64,000 nucleotides of DNA, taken from Amphiura filiformis. Taxonomy: Eukaryota; Echinodermata; Ophiuroidea; Amphilepidida; Amphiuridae. The stretch spans positions 34,907,537 through 34,971,536 of the forward strand of contig NC_092629.1 in assembly GCF_039555335.1 (NCBI RefSeq). The letters run 5' to 3'. Position numbers and translations under genes: made by a program. Within the stretch, counting starts at the first letter, position 1, and every line of letters begins with the position of its first letter. The notes under the pieces are model-generated. The model searched no databases and was not told where the DNA came from. It saw nothing but the letters and a program-made list of their open reading frames with translations. Of this stretch, positions 14,904 to 28,600 are shown piece by piece.

Positions 14904-17900
14904 TTTATTTTTTTTCCGGTTTTGGAGTGTCCCTGGACCTAGACCTAGATGCTAGGATCATTCATGGTTGACCTAAAAAAAAAAAAAAAAAAAAAAATTT
15001 CAAGATATTTTAGTATTTTAATATGAAAATTGATAATTTGTATTCATGTCATACTTATTAATGATTTCAAAATGCATTGAATTTGAATGCATTTTGAAAT
15101 CATTAATAGAGTATGACATGAAAACAAAGTATCAATTTTCATATTAAAAATACAAAATATCTTGAAATTTTTTTTTTTACAATTTCTGAAATTTTTCGAA
15201 AAATGGGGGGTGGGATTATACTCGAACATGGGACTATACTCGGACCATTACGGTATATCGCAAATTTCAAAAAATCAAAATTACTTGATATCTGAAGGAC
15301 ATTCCTCGTATTCAGAATTCAATTTGATATGTCCAATGTGCTCTCATGTCCCACAAAAAAAATACTGTCGAACCGTTCATACCAGAGCCCATAAAAGAAA
15401 TTTATGTTCTTGGCAAAATGACGTTGTCATGGTAACAAACTCACCGTGGTGATGGGGTAACGTGGGTTTGTGACAGTGATGAGTAGCACGTTGTTGGGAG
15501 TCTCCTCTTGATGTTCTTGTTCCCTGAAATACCATACAAAATATACAACACAAGTCTGTGTTTATAATGTATATCAATATAGATCTCCGACCACCTGTTC
15601 AATTTATATATAATTCGGGTCTAATTTCATAAAACATAATGAGATTGAAAATTAAAACCTTATGTAACAATAACTTTCAGCTCAAAGCAACCCTCCTTTA
15701 AATTCGCAACAAAAGTATACCGTTGTTGGGTAGTGACATAATTTTGCTGGTAACAGTATCAAATCGCGCAGACATTAAACTTAATCCCAAAGACCATAAA
15801 TACACATGCCTAAAAAAATGGTTTGCTGACATGCATGTGTGCCGCGTAACCACATATACGCCCCGACGTCGCTACCAAACTAAGCAACTAAGGATATTTG
15901 TGTACCGTAAGGACCGTCGATATATCAATAATAATCAATAAAGCGACTGTCCAATAATATCGATATTGCACTTTCTGATGCATCCAAGTTGCCGATAATG
16001 GAAAAAAAAGTATTGAAAAGTGGGGAAAAATGACTGAAATTGATATCCTACTAGGCTTGTTATCGTTTCATTTTTCTTTGGCGACATGTCGCCAAAACTC
16101 TGAATCCGACGTCGAATCTTTGTCGACAAACAGGTGAAAAATATAGTCTTTATAAAGCTTCTGAATTTAGCACTCAATGCGTTATTTGTGCATCCATGAC
16201 GGCCGACGATGACGAATTCTATGACCCTAAAATAGCACTTGTTACCTGTACGAGCGGTGCCGAACTTTATCCTACCATATTTCCCTTGAATGATTCGACT
16301 TCTTCCAAACATTTTTCTTGTTGGATGGCTTCATTTATTTGCCTTTTCTCCTTTATTTTGAGGATTTATTACGATGATTTACAAGGTCAAATTAATTCAA
16401 CAGTGAAAGCATGCAGCGATGATGTAATGACGTGTGCAGGGGACTCCCCAAAAAGTAGTTCAAAAGTGGTTCGGGGGAAGGACTTTGCTTCAATATGACT
16501 ACATTGTATGTTATCATGAACCCAATCAACTCATTGCTGTATCATCTCACTTTTTAATTTATATTTAAATAAAACAGCTAAATAATAATCCATAGGCAGG
16601 GCCAAGAAATATAATTACATCTTTACAAGCAGTATTAAAACATCAGCTTGCCCTCCCAGTGCCTACACGGTAATAATGGACTGACCCATGAGTTACGACA
16701 TGACGAGTTCGCTATTAATAGCTCACACACAACGTTGCACCACATACACATGGCTATGGGTTTCGCTCTGAGCTGAAATACTCCATCACACACGCCGCGC
16801 CGCGAGGTTGCATCCTCCATCTTCCGGGTCTTGGGGTCGTTAAGCCATGTGCTAGCCCTGATGAGCAAGTCGGAAACCCCATCAAAACGCGTATCTCAAA
16901 CGTCGATCGTCATCACACGGATTCCCCTTCACGTCACATTGTTTATCAATTTGATCGGGAATCGCCAATTGCATGGTTAAACCTTTTACGTTGAAGTTTT
17001 TAAAAAATTACAAAACCTTAATTCGCTCAAATTTTATAAAAATAAACTTCTTGACCATAAACTTGCTTTAAAAATAATTGTATATGAAACAAAACCCATA
17101 TTCAGAGAATAAAATCAGAACCAACATGAATAATACACATGGCCTGGTGAGATCATCACCCCGCCCCCAGGACCCAGGAGGCAAATGCCCAGGTAAACAT
17201 GTTTCTAAATATGGCGTAATTGATACTTTCCCACGGTCGGTATGAATGAAGTTATGAATATTTAATGAGGGACTCAGGCCTCCAAAAACCGCGGGAACGG
17301 CGTTCCCAGAAGTCACAGAAAAAAAAATGCAAAAAAAAAAAAAAATTATTATTATTATTTTTTTTTTTCCCAAAATTTTCGGCAATTTGGAGAACCACTG
17401 GACCTATTATGAAATTTCAGGATCATTCACAGTTAATTTTAAAAAAGGGAAAAAAAAGGGAAAAAAATTACAGTTTGTTATCCTGTATATGCAAACCATT
17501 AACTATTGTTTATTTCTTCATCTATCACATATATAGATGCATTGGTTTTCCATGCATTTATAATATGTGATAGATGAAGAGGTAAACACAAGTTCATGGT
17601 TTGCATATTAAGGATAACAAACTGTAATTTTTTCGTAATTTTTTTCCATTTTTTTTTTTTTCAAATTATCTGTGAATAATCCTAGCCCTTCAGAATAGGT
17701 CCAGTGGTTCTTCAAAGTTGCAGAATACTTCTAAAAAAATGTTAAAAAATAAATTTAAAATTGTTTTTTAAATTTTTTACCGACATCCAATAATCGGTTG
17801 AGCCCTAGATGTGATTATATCAATCATATACTATATATATATGTACTATGACTTACGACAAAAAAATGACATTGTTGGAAATTTGTGAGTTTTGACAGTA

Positions 17901-19573
17901 ATACTTTGAAATTTTAAGTTGTGTTTTTTGTGAAAAGGATGTAAATTTTATAGAAAACTGTTCCAAAATAAGGCTCAGATTGCATGAGAGAGCATCTAAA
18001 CCCTGGACCCGGCTGTTAGGACTTCGCTCGTGATGTCCCCTCGCACATTTATAGGCCTATTTCAGTTATTTCACAGAAAATTTCCAGCACTTGTCATTAA
18101 GTTCCCAGACAGCAGAAAATTTTCTGGAGGCCTGGAGGGACTACCCCAGGAAGTACAAGGTCGCTCGTAAAGTTGTTTACCAAAAATGTCTACTTTCAAC
18201 GTGCGCATGGGCAGAACCAGCTTCCCGCGGTTGTGTATGAATAATTACCGTAATGAGGGAAAGCACCGGGAAAGTACCCGATGTGTGGTACCAGAAATTC
18301 AACTTTTCGTGGATATTTAATGGCCAATTCATTCTTGGAGTTATTTGAAAACAAAAGGTGAATTGTTCTTGTTGTACAGTGATTTACTACAAAATACGGA
18401 GCATTTTACCAGTAATATGGAAAGTTATTTGCTAGTTGGCTGAGGGCTGAATGAGAGCCAACACTAGCTATTGGTAAAAAGTTTTTAGCTTGGAGGTTTG
18501 GACGGCATTTTAACTCGGATCATGGCAATTCTATTGGCGTTATCATGGTAGGCCTATACCCATCTAAGTGTAAACTAGCTACAGTACATATATTAATTGG
18601 CTTCCCTTTATTTTTTGTAGGGTCATTTTGTCTGGATTGTGACGCTCTTGGTTTTATATTTTTACTACTAATTACTAGCCGTGCATGATTTATTATTGAT
18701 TACTATTTTGTCGACAGTGATAGCCTCTTACAGGGCGAATTTCTCGACAGGTGGCTTAGCAATTGGCTTGTCTAGCCTCAAGGCTTAAGAGGTCGTAAGC
18801 CCAGGCTTAACTGAAAACGTATTTCCCGAAGCACGGCTAACATAGCCTCGAGGCTTCATTAGCCCGTGGGCCAGGCTTGTAGGATTAGCCCCAGGCTTCA
18901 GTAAAATTTGCATTTCTCGAAATCAGTCTTCTGTAGCCGTAGTCTACGCAAGCCTGTTAGACCAGGCTTACAGCGGCTTTTCTTGGCCCTGCCTCAGAGC
19001 AGGTCTTCGGTCGTAAGCCTTGGTCTATTTCAATTTACAAATTATTTAAATTGTAACGCAAAGTTTATCTTTCATAATCATAATAATTTATAAGGTTAAA
19101 TAAATTGCATTTATCCCACTTTTGTACCATTGGCCTATATACCACCAGCTTTAATACCTTAAATATGGCATTTGTACCATAATTTTTTTTTTTTCAATCC
19201 CACCTCCCCATGTCAAAAAGAAATCTACGCCAATGTTCTGGGGACACATTCCAAGCAGATCCCATAACTCCTCAGACCCACTCCACCCCTTACAAACCCA
19301 AACAGCATGAACGATGCCTGCCCCTCATCATCATGTTTGCCCCCGCTTTCCCCCACCCCACCACCAAATGAAAATGTCTAGTTACGCCACTGTGGGTAAG
19401 TAATTGTTCGATTTAGTTGAACATTTCAGCATTTTATTTTAGTGTTCATTTGAGTTAGTTGAATTTTTTTAAGTAGCTGTTGCTATCATAAGACCTACTC
19501 ATTTTGAATGATGGTTTTTTAACAACGAATATAATTTTTTTTTAATTCTTTCATCATCATCATGATCATCATG

Positions 19574-19662
<89 letters not shown>

Positions 19663-22600
19663 GAAGACCTATATGATACCACCTGTCCCTATCCAAGCCT
19701 TAATAGTTTGATACTCGTACTTTTCATAAGTAGGCCTATTACAATATTATTTTGGAGTGCCTATTATACCAGTTTAATACAATAGAAGAAGGACAAAATT
19801 GGTAAAGATATAGTAAATATTTGACACGAAACAATAATGCATGCAGTATTAAAACTGAATTTACGGATAAGATGCATATAATATTGATATCTTAAATAAT
19901 CATAAATATTGTACCAACAGCGAACTTTATGTGAGATCTGAGAAGACTACTGATATCAGCAGTAGATAGCACGTTGGTTGCTTTCCTTTTTAGGGGAATC
20001 ACAGATTCCTTTCCATTAGGCTTACAGTTTTACCATTTTTGGGATGCAAAGAAAGAAGCGCGAGTATAAAGCATAGACGGATCATTCATACAAGTTGGAC
20101 TCATAAAAGTCAAGTGGAAATAAAATAATACAATATATAAAAGACACAAAAACAGACACAATATTCTTGCATCAAGTTGTGTATGCGGTATAAGCCCAAG
20201 CACAAGACCGCGGGTCCAGGCTTGTCTTTGCGCCGAACATTGCGATAATGAGACGGCAACCTTGTTAGTACGGTAAACCGTGAGGACCACAGCTTATGTA
20301 CATCTACCTCCAACAGCCTATACAATTAAGTCGCTGGTTGAAAGGGACGAGGTTGTCAAGCGTTAAGCCTACAAGGCCACTAAGACTAGGTTGAATTTGC
20401 GTTGAAGAAATCCGGCTAGAGTTAAGACTCGGGCTTCGAGAGCGGGCTAGGCTTAGTAGCCTCAAGGCCACCTTAAGACTACGGCTTAATAAGACTCCTG
20501 TCGGAAACTCGCCCTTATCGACTGTCGGAAAAATCTCAAAAAAATTCATTGTCGACAATATTGGCGACAGTAGCTCTGTCGATAACAAGCCTATATCCTA
20601 CTACTGGGGTTCTAAAGAGAAAGGCTTTCCATGCCAGCAACGAATGAGAAAACTGAGGGATGAACTAATAGCAGATGGTTATCATGTATGGATGAATCTA
20701 TGAGTAAAATTGAGAGGAAAATCAATGTATTGATTTTTATCGAAATTGAATGGTCTATAACGATTTTTTTAAATCCTGATATCAACGATCCTTAGGGGAC
20801 CGGTATATCAGACCAAATATCCCCCCCCCCATTTATTTTAATACATGTAGCTGAAGCTCAAGATTGGTACCTCATCTGCTCATTTTTGCGCCAATATAAA
20901 CATACCAAACTTGTTCATTTTACAAACGCTGTAATATCAGAGAAACCTCAAGCTTGAAATTAACATACAGGGTGTCCCAGAATGATTTGTACCGTGTTTG
21001 CAAAAATAACTAAAAATAGAAGACGGGCAGTGTATCTATTTTTGATACCAGCATTATAATGTTGGACATGTCTCCTACTTATTCTGTTAATTTCAGCACG
21101 CTACCTTTATTTGTTTTGGCGTGCCATGCAATAATGTAAAATCGATGAAAAACGACTCGCATACCTTTGAAAAATGGCACGATACGATTAAATGAAGAAC
21201 GTGGGATGTTTGGCACATCATTTCGACGACGACAACTACTGTTGGGGTCACGCCTTAAAGCTTGCCGGACAGCTGCAATGTTCGCTCTAGTTCTTACAGT
21301 CTTACGAGCACCTGAAGCTTCACTCTGCCGATTCCTGACAATTCCGTGCTCGTCAAACTTCTTTACCTTATACACTATCGTCTAATGAATCTTCTTTGCG
21401 TCTCAACATAGCTGCCGGTTTGCCAGTAGTAAGTTTTTGAAAGAAATCCACGCTACTGTACAGTAAATTGAGGAGCCGTCTTTTCTGTACCACAACCAGT
21501 TTGATCTCTGCAAGCATTTCAAATGACATGGACCTCACACCACATTAACTATATTTAAAACTACCGCCAAAGAGAGAATGGGATTAGGCCACAAATCCTT
21601 AATTCCATATGATGATTGCTTCAGAACGTCATAAATAATAGATAGATATCGGCTATTTAGTGGAAATATGAACAGGGCACAACTAAAATACCTGCATAAC
21701 TTTTTCCAAATAACTTTGTGCTGAACGGTTAGTAATGTTACAGATTTTCAAAATAGGTTATGCGTTGTCAAAACTTAGAATTCACCATTTTTACGCAATC
21801 TTCTATAACTTCTACTAGAAACGTCCAATTTTAAAATCTAAAAAATCTGAGAAAGCTAAATATATGTAGAACTAAAAATGCAGGACAATATGACCATTCA
21901 ACATGCCCTTCATACCTAAAAAATTCCATCTTTCCCGGTACAGATCATTCTGGGACACCCTGTAGGCCTAATCATGATAATATTGGAAACCTGCCTGCAA
22001 AGCAAATTCTACAATGATGATCTTACCCAGGTCTGTTGATACGCTGACTAGTAGAGAAGTTGAAGAGAGCCGGTACGCCCCCAACGTTGATGACATTATC
22101 TGGATGCGACTACAAACAAGCAGAATTACTTTAACAAAAAACACTGCGGCAAAATCTTATCAGTCTCGGTTTTAATCAAATTGATTAACAAAGTTAAGGA
22201 GCGGTATGACTGGGATTACATGAAGGAAAGGAGGATATACACAACTGTGTTTAATTGTAGAAATATTTTTGAGTGTTTGATTTTTTTAATAAAAATTATA
22301 ATTACAATCGTAAAATGTTATTTATTGCATTGGTAACATCCTATTGCAAACTTTTATTTAGAAAAATTGTGCTCATTTGCTTTGGTTCAGTTCTCATATT
22401 TTTGTATGGTGTCAATGGTGAGGGGTGTTAATGATGTATATGTCTGTGCCTTGTGCACAGAGTGGGGTGCCACCTGTTTCAAGGTGTGTGTGGTATGGCT
22501 GTATAGGTGTTTGCTACATGTAGGGGTGGGGTGTGTGTGCATGTGTTTTAACAAGAAATTAGAAGTAAGAGTAAGCTCAACAATACTACAGGAAGTCTGT

Positions 22601-25600
22601 TTTGGACGTTCACATACAATTTTGTACGAACCAAACAAATTTTCCCTCCGGATTGTTTTAAGAAAATTCACCAGCAATCAATACATAAATTGACTGCTAC
22701 ATGTATGAGGGGCACAGTTAAAATCATAGGGCCATGATGATCTCAAAGTCATGCTATGACACTCAGTACTTCATATCAAGGGCCTATAATTTTTTTATTT
22801 ATACCAATTTTCCCAGAAAACTGGACTTACCGCATTTCCTCAAATAGTCGCCCCCGGGGCGTTGCATTTTCCAAAGGGGGGGGGGCGTTTGTTAGAGATC
22901 ATTTTTAGCAGGAAAATCCCCATTAAAATCATTAGGTAAGCTCAAAACTCACGCTGAAATGACAAACTTTGAACGATGCCATTAACAACCATGTGTGCAC
23001 CTTGGTAAGTTTACTACACATGATAGCATGGAAATATCAGCATTTTTTTAAACATCTTGGTTGAAAAAAGTGGTGGGGGCGTTTAGTTGAAAGGGGCGAC
23101 TAATCGAGGAAATACGGTATTTATATATTTACCGGAAGCCCAGATTTTTGACAAATTGACGGTTTTGCCTATCATGGTCGATAGGCATCATCATGATTAT
23201 GGATGATCCTTACTTCCGCTTGGACATATGATTATCCTGACTGTAGAGGGTGTATTTTCAGTCAGGAGAGTATCATACCTGTGACAAAGTAGTGGGGCCC
23301 CTCATCTCTGTTCATGATGTTGGGTCCTCATCTTCTGATCCATCCTGACTCTTTGACATGTCTAGCAGCATTAGTATGACATTCCTTGCATAGAATTTGA
23401 GCATTATTCCAACAGTTTTGTTGCACTGCATGGTCTGTAATATGGCTGACTTGGGACTGCTCACTTAGCCCCACTAGTATAGGGCCTTTTGACTGTGGTG
23501 ATCCAAAACCATGCTATATCATAAAACCTGGCTATATCCAGAGAACTGCTAAACCCTGTGACTGCTATTCCCCAGCTTTTTTGTCAGGTGGAGCGGTTTG
23601 TGGGTTTTAGCGGTTCTCAGATATAGTGTGTTTAAAAGGCCCTATAGTTGGGCTATGCTCACTAGCCATAGGATTATCCATCATCATTCTGATGATGCCA
23701 CTCGACCATAATAGATGCAACCGTCAATATTGATTTAAAGTTTTAGTTTTGTTCAAAAGATTTTTTTCTTACTGTATATCTACAAACCTGATGAATCTAA
23801 ACACCTACCAAAAGGTAATTACCCCCCTTTATTACGAGACAAAACTCCAAATCTATGCATCGAATTAAAAAACAAACCCATTATTTCTGCAAATTGTAAT
23901 ACCTCATTTGTCTGGATAACTCAAATTTTGTAGCCATTGTGACTCCTTAAATGAAAAAGATGCATTTTCAAAATGATGACTGGACAAGAATGACCAGTGA
24001 CAACCAGGCACTCTAGCAACAAAAGCAACATCTTGAATGGGCGTCTTTTCCATTCAAATGATCACCATGGCAACAATTGTTGGGCTATTAAGACAAATGA
24101 GGCATCAAAATTTGCAAAACAAAACTGTGTTTCCTTTTGCTAATTCAGTTTTAAATTTTAATGCATAGATTTCGAGTTCTTATCTCATAATAAAGGGGGG
24201 GGGTAATTACTTTTTGGTAGATGTTTATTTAGTATTCTAGAGACACATTAAGTTTCTGTTCTAGGGTTGGACAACATGCAAACACAAACACGAGTACACA
24301 AAACAAGATCAAAAGTGTCGACATACACCTATTGGCCCCAATGAATGCAAGAAGGTCATGATTATTGAAATAGTTTGATTATTATAATAATGTATTACAA
24401 TGAGATGCATGTCAAATATATTATACACATGCCTTGATATTGAGTTGATGGCTCTTGGATCTCTTATTAGGCACACCACATTGTGGATATATCTGAAAGA
24501 GGAAGCCCTGCCAGACCTGTTATTCTGGGGCGAACCAAATCTGCCTGGTTATCAAATTAATCAGTGACAAGGATATTTCTGAATTAATCAGTGACAAGGA
24601 TATTTCTGAATTTGATAGGTCCTAATTGTTGCAATTACATTAAAACATCGATTAGCACCTGTCAAATTCAGAGATAACCTTGTCACAGATTCTTTTGAAA
24701 ACCATACAGGTTTGGTTCACCCCAGAAGAATTGCTCTAGCAGGGCTTCTTCTTTAATAATAATTTCAACATCTGTTTTCACTAGTTTTGCTACTAAAAAG
24801 CAAAATGTTGTATTCAGTTTTCATGCAGTTAATGTTAGATGTTGTTAGGTAAGGCAAAATGCATAATCACATTTGCAGGTATAAAAAAAAAAGAAAAACA
24901 AGTGCAGTGATTTATAGTGGGCTACGCACAGGCACAACACCTAGACATTGATCCACAAGCCTCAGCACACTTTACAGGTACATGTATGAATGTTTTACTC
25001 TCAAAGAACTAAACAGAATCTTACAACTCCAAGTTCTGAAACATAAGGCAGCACTTTGGAGAGCATGTAACAAGATATGAAAGTCTGTTCTACTACCAAA
25101 GAAATTCAAATTGTAGGTCTTCAGTGCCACAGTGGAGTTGTGTGTTACATATGGATGCCAAGTATGGACCATGACTCCCACACTTTCTAAAGAGCTGACT
25201 GTTACACTGGAATGCTAAAAGGAAGTGTAAAGCATCTACTGGAAACATGGGAAGTAACAAAGAACTGTACGGTGACCTTCCCAGACTTGAAAGATCAGAG
25301 AAGGACACGCTTTGTTGGACATAGCTTCAGGAGTACATGTAGGAATGAACCAGTTAATCTGATCAATTGGACACTCAAGCATATGGAGCAACAAACCCTG
25401 GAAGACCGTCTTTAATACATATAGATGTGATTAAGCAAGACACTGGACTGGAAGCATCTAACCTGGGAAGTGCATTGCAAGACAGGTGGAAATGGAGAGC
25501 TGTCGTGGCTCGGGAATTCCACAGGAAATAAGCAGTAAGCAAGCCATATTTGTTTTTTAAAAGCTGAAACTGAGTTGAATTAAGAAATATTGGCTCCCTT

Positions 25601-28600
25601 AATGTTCAAAATTAACTTGCAAGCTTCTTGGCAGGCATCATGAATGGAAACTCTGGCAATGGGCTATTCCAGTTGACAGCCATCCACCCCCTATGGAAGA
25701 CATAATCACATAACCTTAATCTTCCACACAACAAGTGTAGATATCAAATGTAGCCACCCATTCAGGTAACCCCATTTGAAATTCACACTCACTGTGTGGA
25801 AGAAAAGTTCATGTCTTCCAAATGGGGGTATATGGATTTCAACTGGAATAGCCCCTGTAGACATAGTTTTCCTCTTGACCAATAATGTCATTAGATAAAT
25901 GAAATGAATAATCTATGTAGCCCAAAATAAAATACCTTTCCAATACAAAGAATCACCAATTAACATTTTTAACCTCGAAACAGACATGAATGTGCTGAAT
26001 TCTGCTATTGGGAATGTGAAAGCCATACTTGTCCGATACCAGTACAGAGAAACATCAAATAACCTTGAAAAGAAGTATGTATGTGCTGCATTCTGCTAAC
26101 TGGAAATGTGAAAGCTGTGTAAGCATGCAATGCATTGCAAGTAGAAAATCTATTTAGTCAATTCACTAATTGCTACAATAATCATATGATCTCATCTTTA
26201 ACATATATTATGTCAATGCACTGTTATGCATGTAGTCAATGTTAGTACCAGCATATATTCCAATATTGTGTGGGGGTGTGTGTGTGAGCGCAATTACACC
26301 AAATGCTGCATTTTCCGTTCGCTGCCTGATCTTTTGATGTGTTGTTGCTGAGCACATTTTTGCAGCAGATGAAATAACTGTTGCGAATTTGCCAGCAGCT
26401 TCTGTCACAATCAGGCTTGTAGCTAGAGAATTTTTAGTGTCGGGTGGTACCAAAAAAATGTATTTGAGGGAATTTTTTGTGAAATTTTTGGTGAAATTGA
26501 CCATTTTTGGCCAAATTCTATGTGATTTTGCAATTTTTGACAGTTGAGTGCTGGGTGCTAGAGCTTAAATTGTTTAGGTCTGTGGTGGGCTCTAAAACTA
26601 GTGGCGCCCTCTACCGCCGGCTGTAGCTACTACATCCCTGGTCACAATGGCCAAAGGATGCAAAATGTTAACCCTGCATACATGTGCCTGCGGTTACTGA
26701 AGAGTGTAATGAGATGATTTTCCCTAAACAGATGCGATATTATTATGAGTTGAAATGCATCATGCCTTTTATATTTGATCATCCCAAGAGCCACCAACAC
26801 CAAAGTTGCCGACATGTGTGTGTATTATTACTACCAGTGCCTACACATTTTATATTTGGTGATGTCTGCTCGTTCAATAACAAAGGGAGTTCTGCTTGGG
26901 CAAATCATTGTGTGCATCTTGAAGACTTCTACTTTGGTTAAGCTCCTACTAGTACTAAGCCAAATTTTGCCAAAATCACAGCAAGTTGAAATTGTTACCC
27001 CTGCACAACCAAAACTGGGTTGTTTTGACCCTAAAATTAAGTTTTTATAGAATAACTCAGACAAAATTTGGTGTACATCTAATTTTATCAAGATTGGAGT
27101 ATTTTCAATATTTTACCCATGTATGACCTAGGGTCAAATCCAAAACAAATAGTTCCATATCTTAAAATGAACTTTGGACCATGTGCACACAAAAGCTCTA
27201 TTTTGATTGGTACATTGTACTTAGATTTTAAATAAATTGCATGATTAACTAATCTAATCAGAAACACTAATAGAAAGGCAGTAGTTCTTAAGGAGTTAAA
27301 ACTTGTGTGCACTGGTAATGGCCACTATAGGGTCTATGATCAGCCTCTAAGAAGTATTTTGATTGGATACAAGGAGGGCTATATCATGAATTGAACCAAT
27401 CAGAGATGGTAAAAAATAGTTAGCTGGATGGGATGAAACTTAAAATTGCTTCGAGATATAAAAGCTCCATTTTGATTGGTTACTAAGATGAATAAATTGC
27501 ATAATTAACCAATCAGTAACATTGTAACATGGGGCACTGGTAATGCAATAATACACATGGCAGCTATTCATTGCTGAGCCTTCTTGCACTCACCTGGCCA
27601 TATGTGTTTACCTGTGTATATTCTACACACGCTTTAGCTGCCTCCATGTCTTCAAACTCCACCAAAGCCTGCCCTTTCCTTGGCATCATGTACACAAAAC
27701 TGTAATGGGAGCAGCAAAATATTGTTGTGAAACAAGCAATTAAAGGTGGTTGACCCTGGCATTGATGGCCTGATTTTACCCCATCAAAATGCAGATTTTG
27801 GTATTAGACGAAAGCTGAATATTTTTCTCATTTTTAAGATTTGCCCAAAATAACCATTTTTTCAAGTACCAGTACTGTACTCATTTTCAAAAAACCTGAA
27901 TTTTTCAATAAAATCAAAGAATCCATAATGATCTGGACTGCAACACACAATCCATGTTAAAAACAAGTATAGAAACTAGAGTCAATAGATTCTGAGTACA
28001 AGCCGCCGGCAGTAAATATAACATTAATGGGTCAATTTTGACCAATTTCAAAATTTGACCTTCGACCCCTAAACTTTGACCGTCACCATTGACTTTTTGT
28101 TTTGTCTCACTAAGGTTAATCATATGCAGCATTCAGATTTGCCATACCTCGCTGTTTGAAATTGTACACATTTTGACCTTTTGACCACAAGTACAAAGAG
28201 GTCACCATTGACTTTTTGTTTTGTCTCACCAAGGTCTATCATATGCAGCATTCAGATTTGCCATACCTCGCTGTTTGAAATTTTACACATTTTGACCTTT
28301 TGACCCCAAGTACAAAGAGGTCACCATTGTCTTTTTGTTTTGTCTCACTAAGGTCTATCATATGCAGCACTCAGATTTGCCATACCTCGTTGTTTCAAAT
28401 TTGACACATTTTGACCTTTTGACCCCAAAGTAAGCATTGTACAAAGAGGTCACCATTGACTTTTTGTTTTGTCTCACTAAGGTCTATCATATGCAGCACT
28501 CAGATTTGCCATACCTCGTTGTTTCAAATTATACACATTTTGACCTTTTGACCCCAAAGTAAACATTGTACAAAGATGTCACCATTGACTTTTTATTTTG

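Noticed and set aside
19499..19696. Poly-Asp ORF
   Set aside because: Direct product of the CAT trinucleotide repeat.
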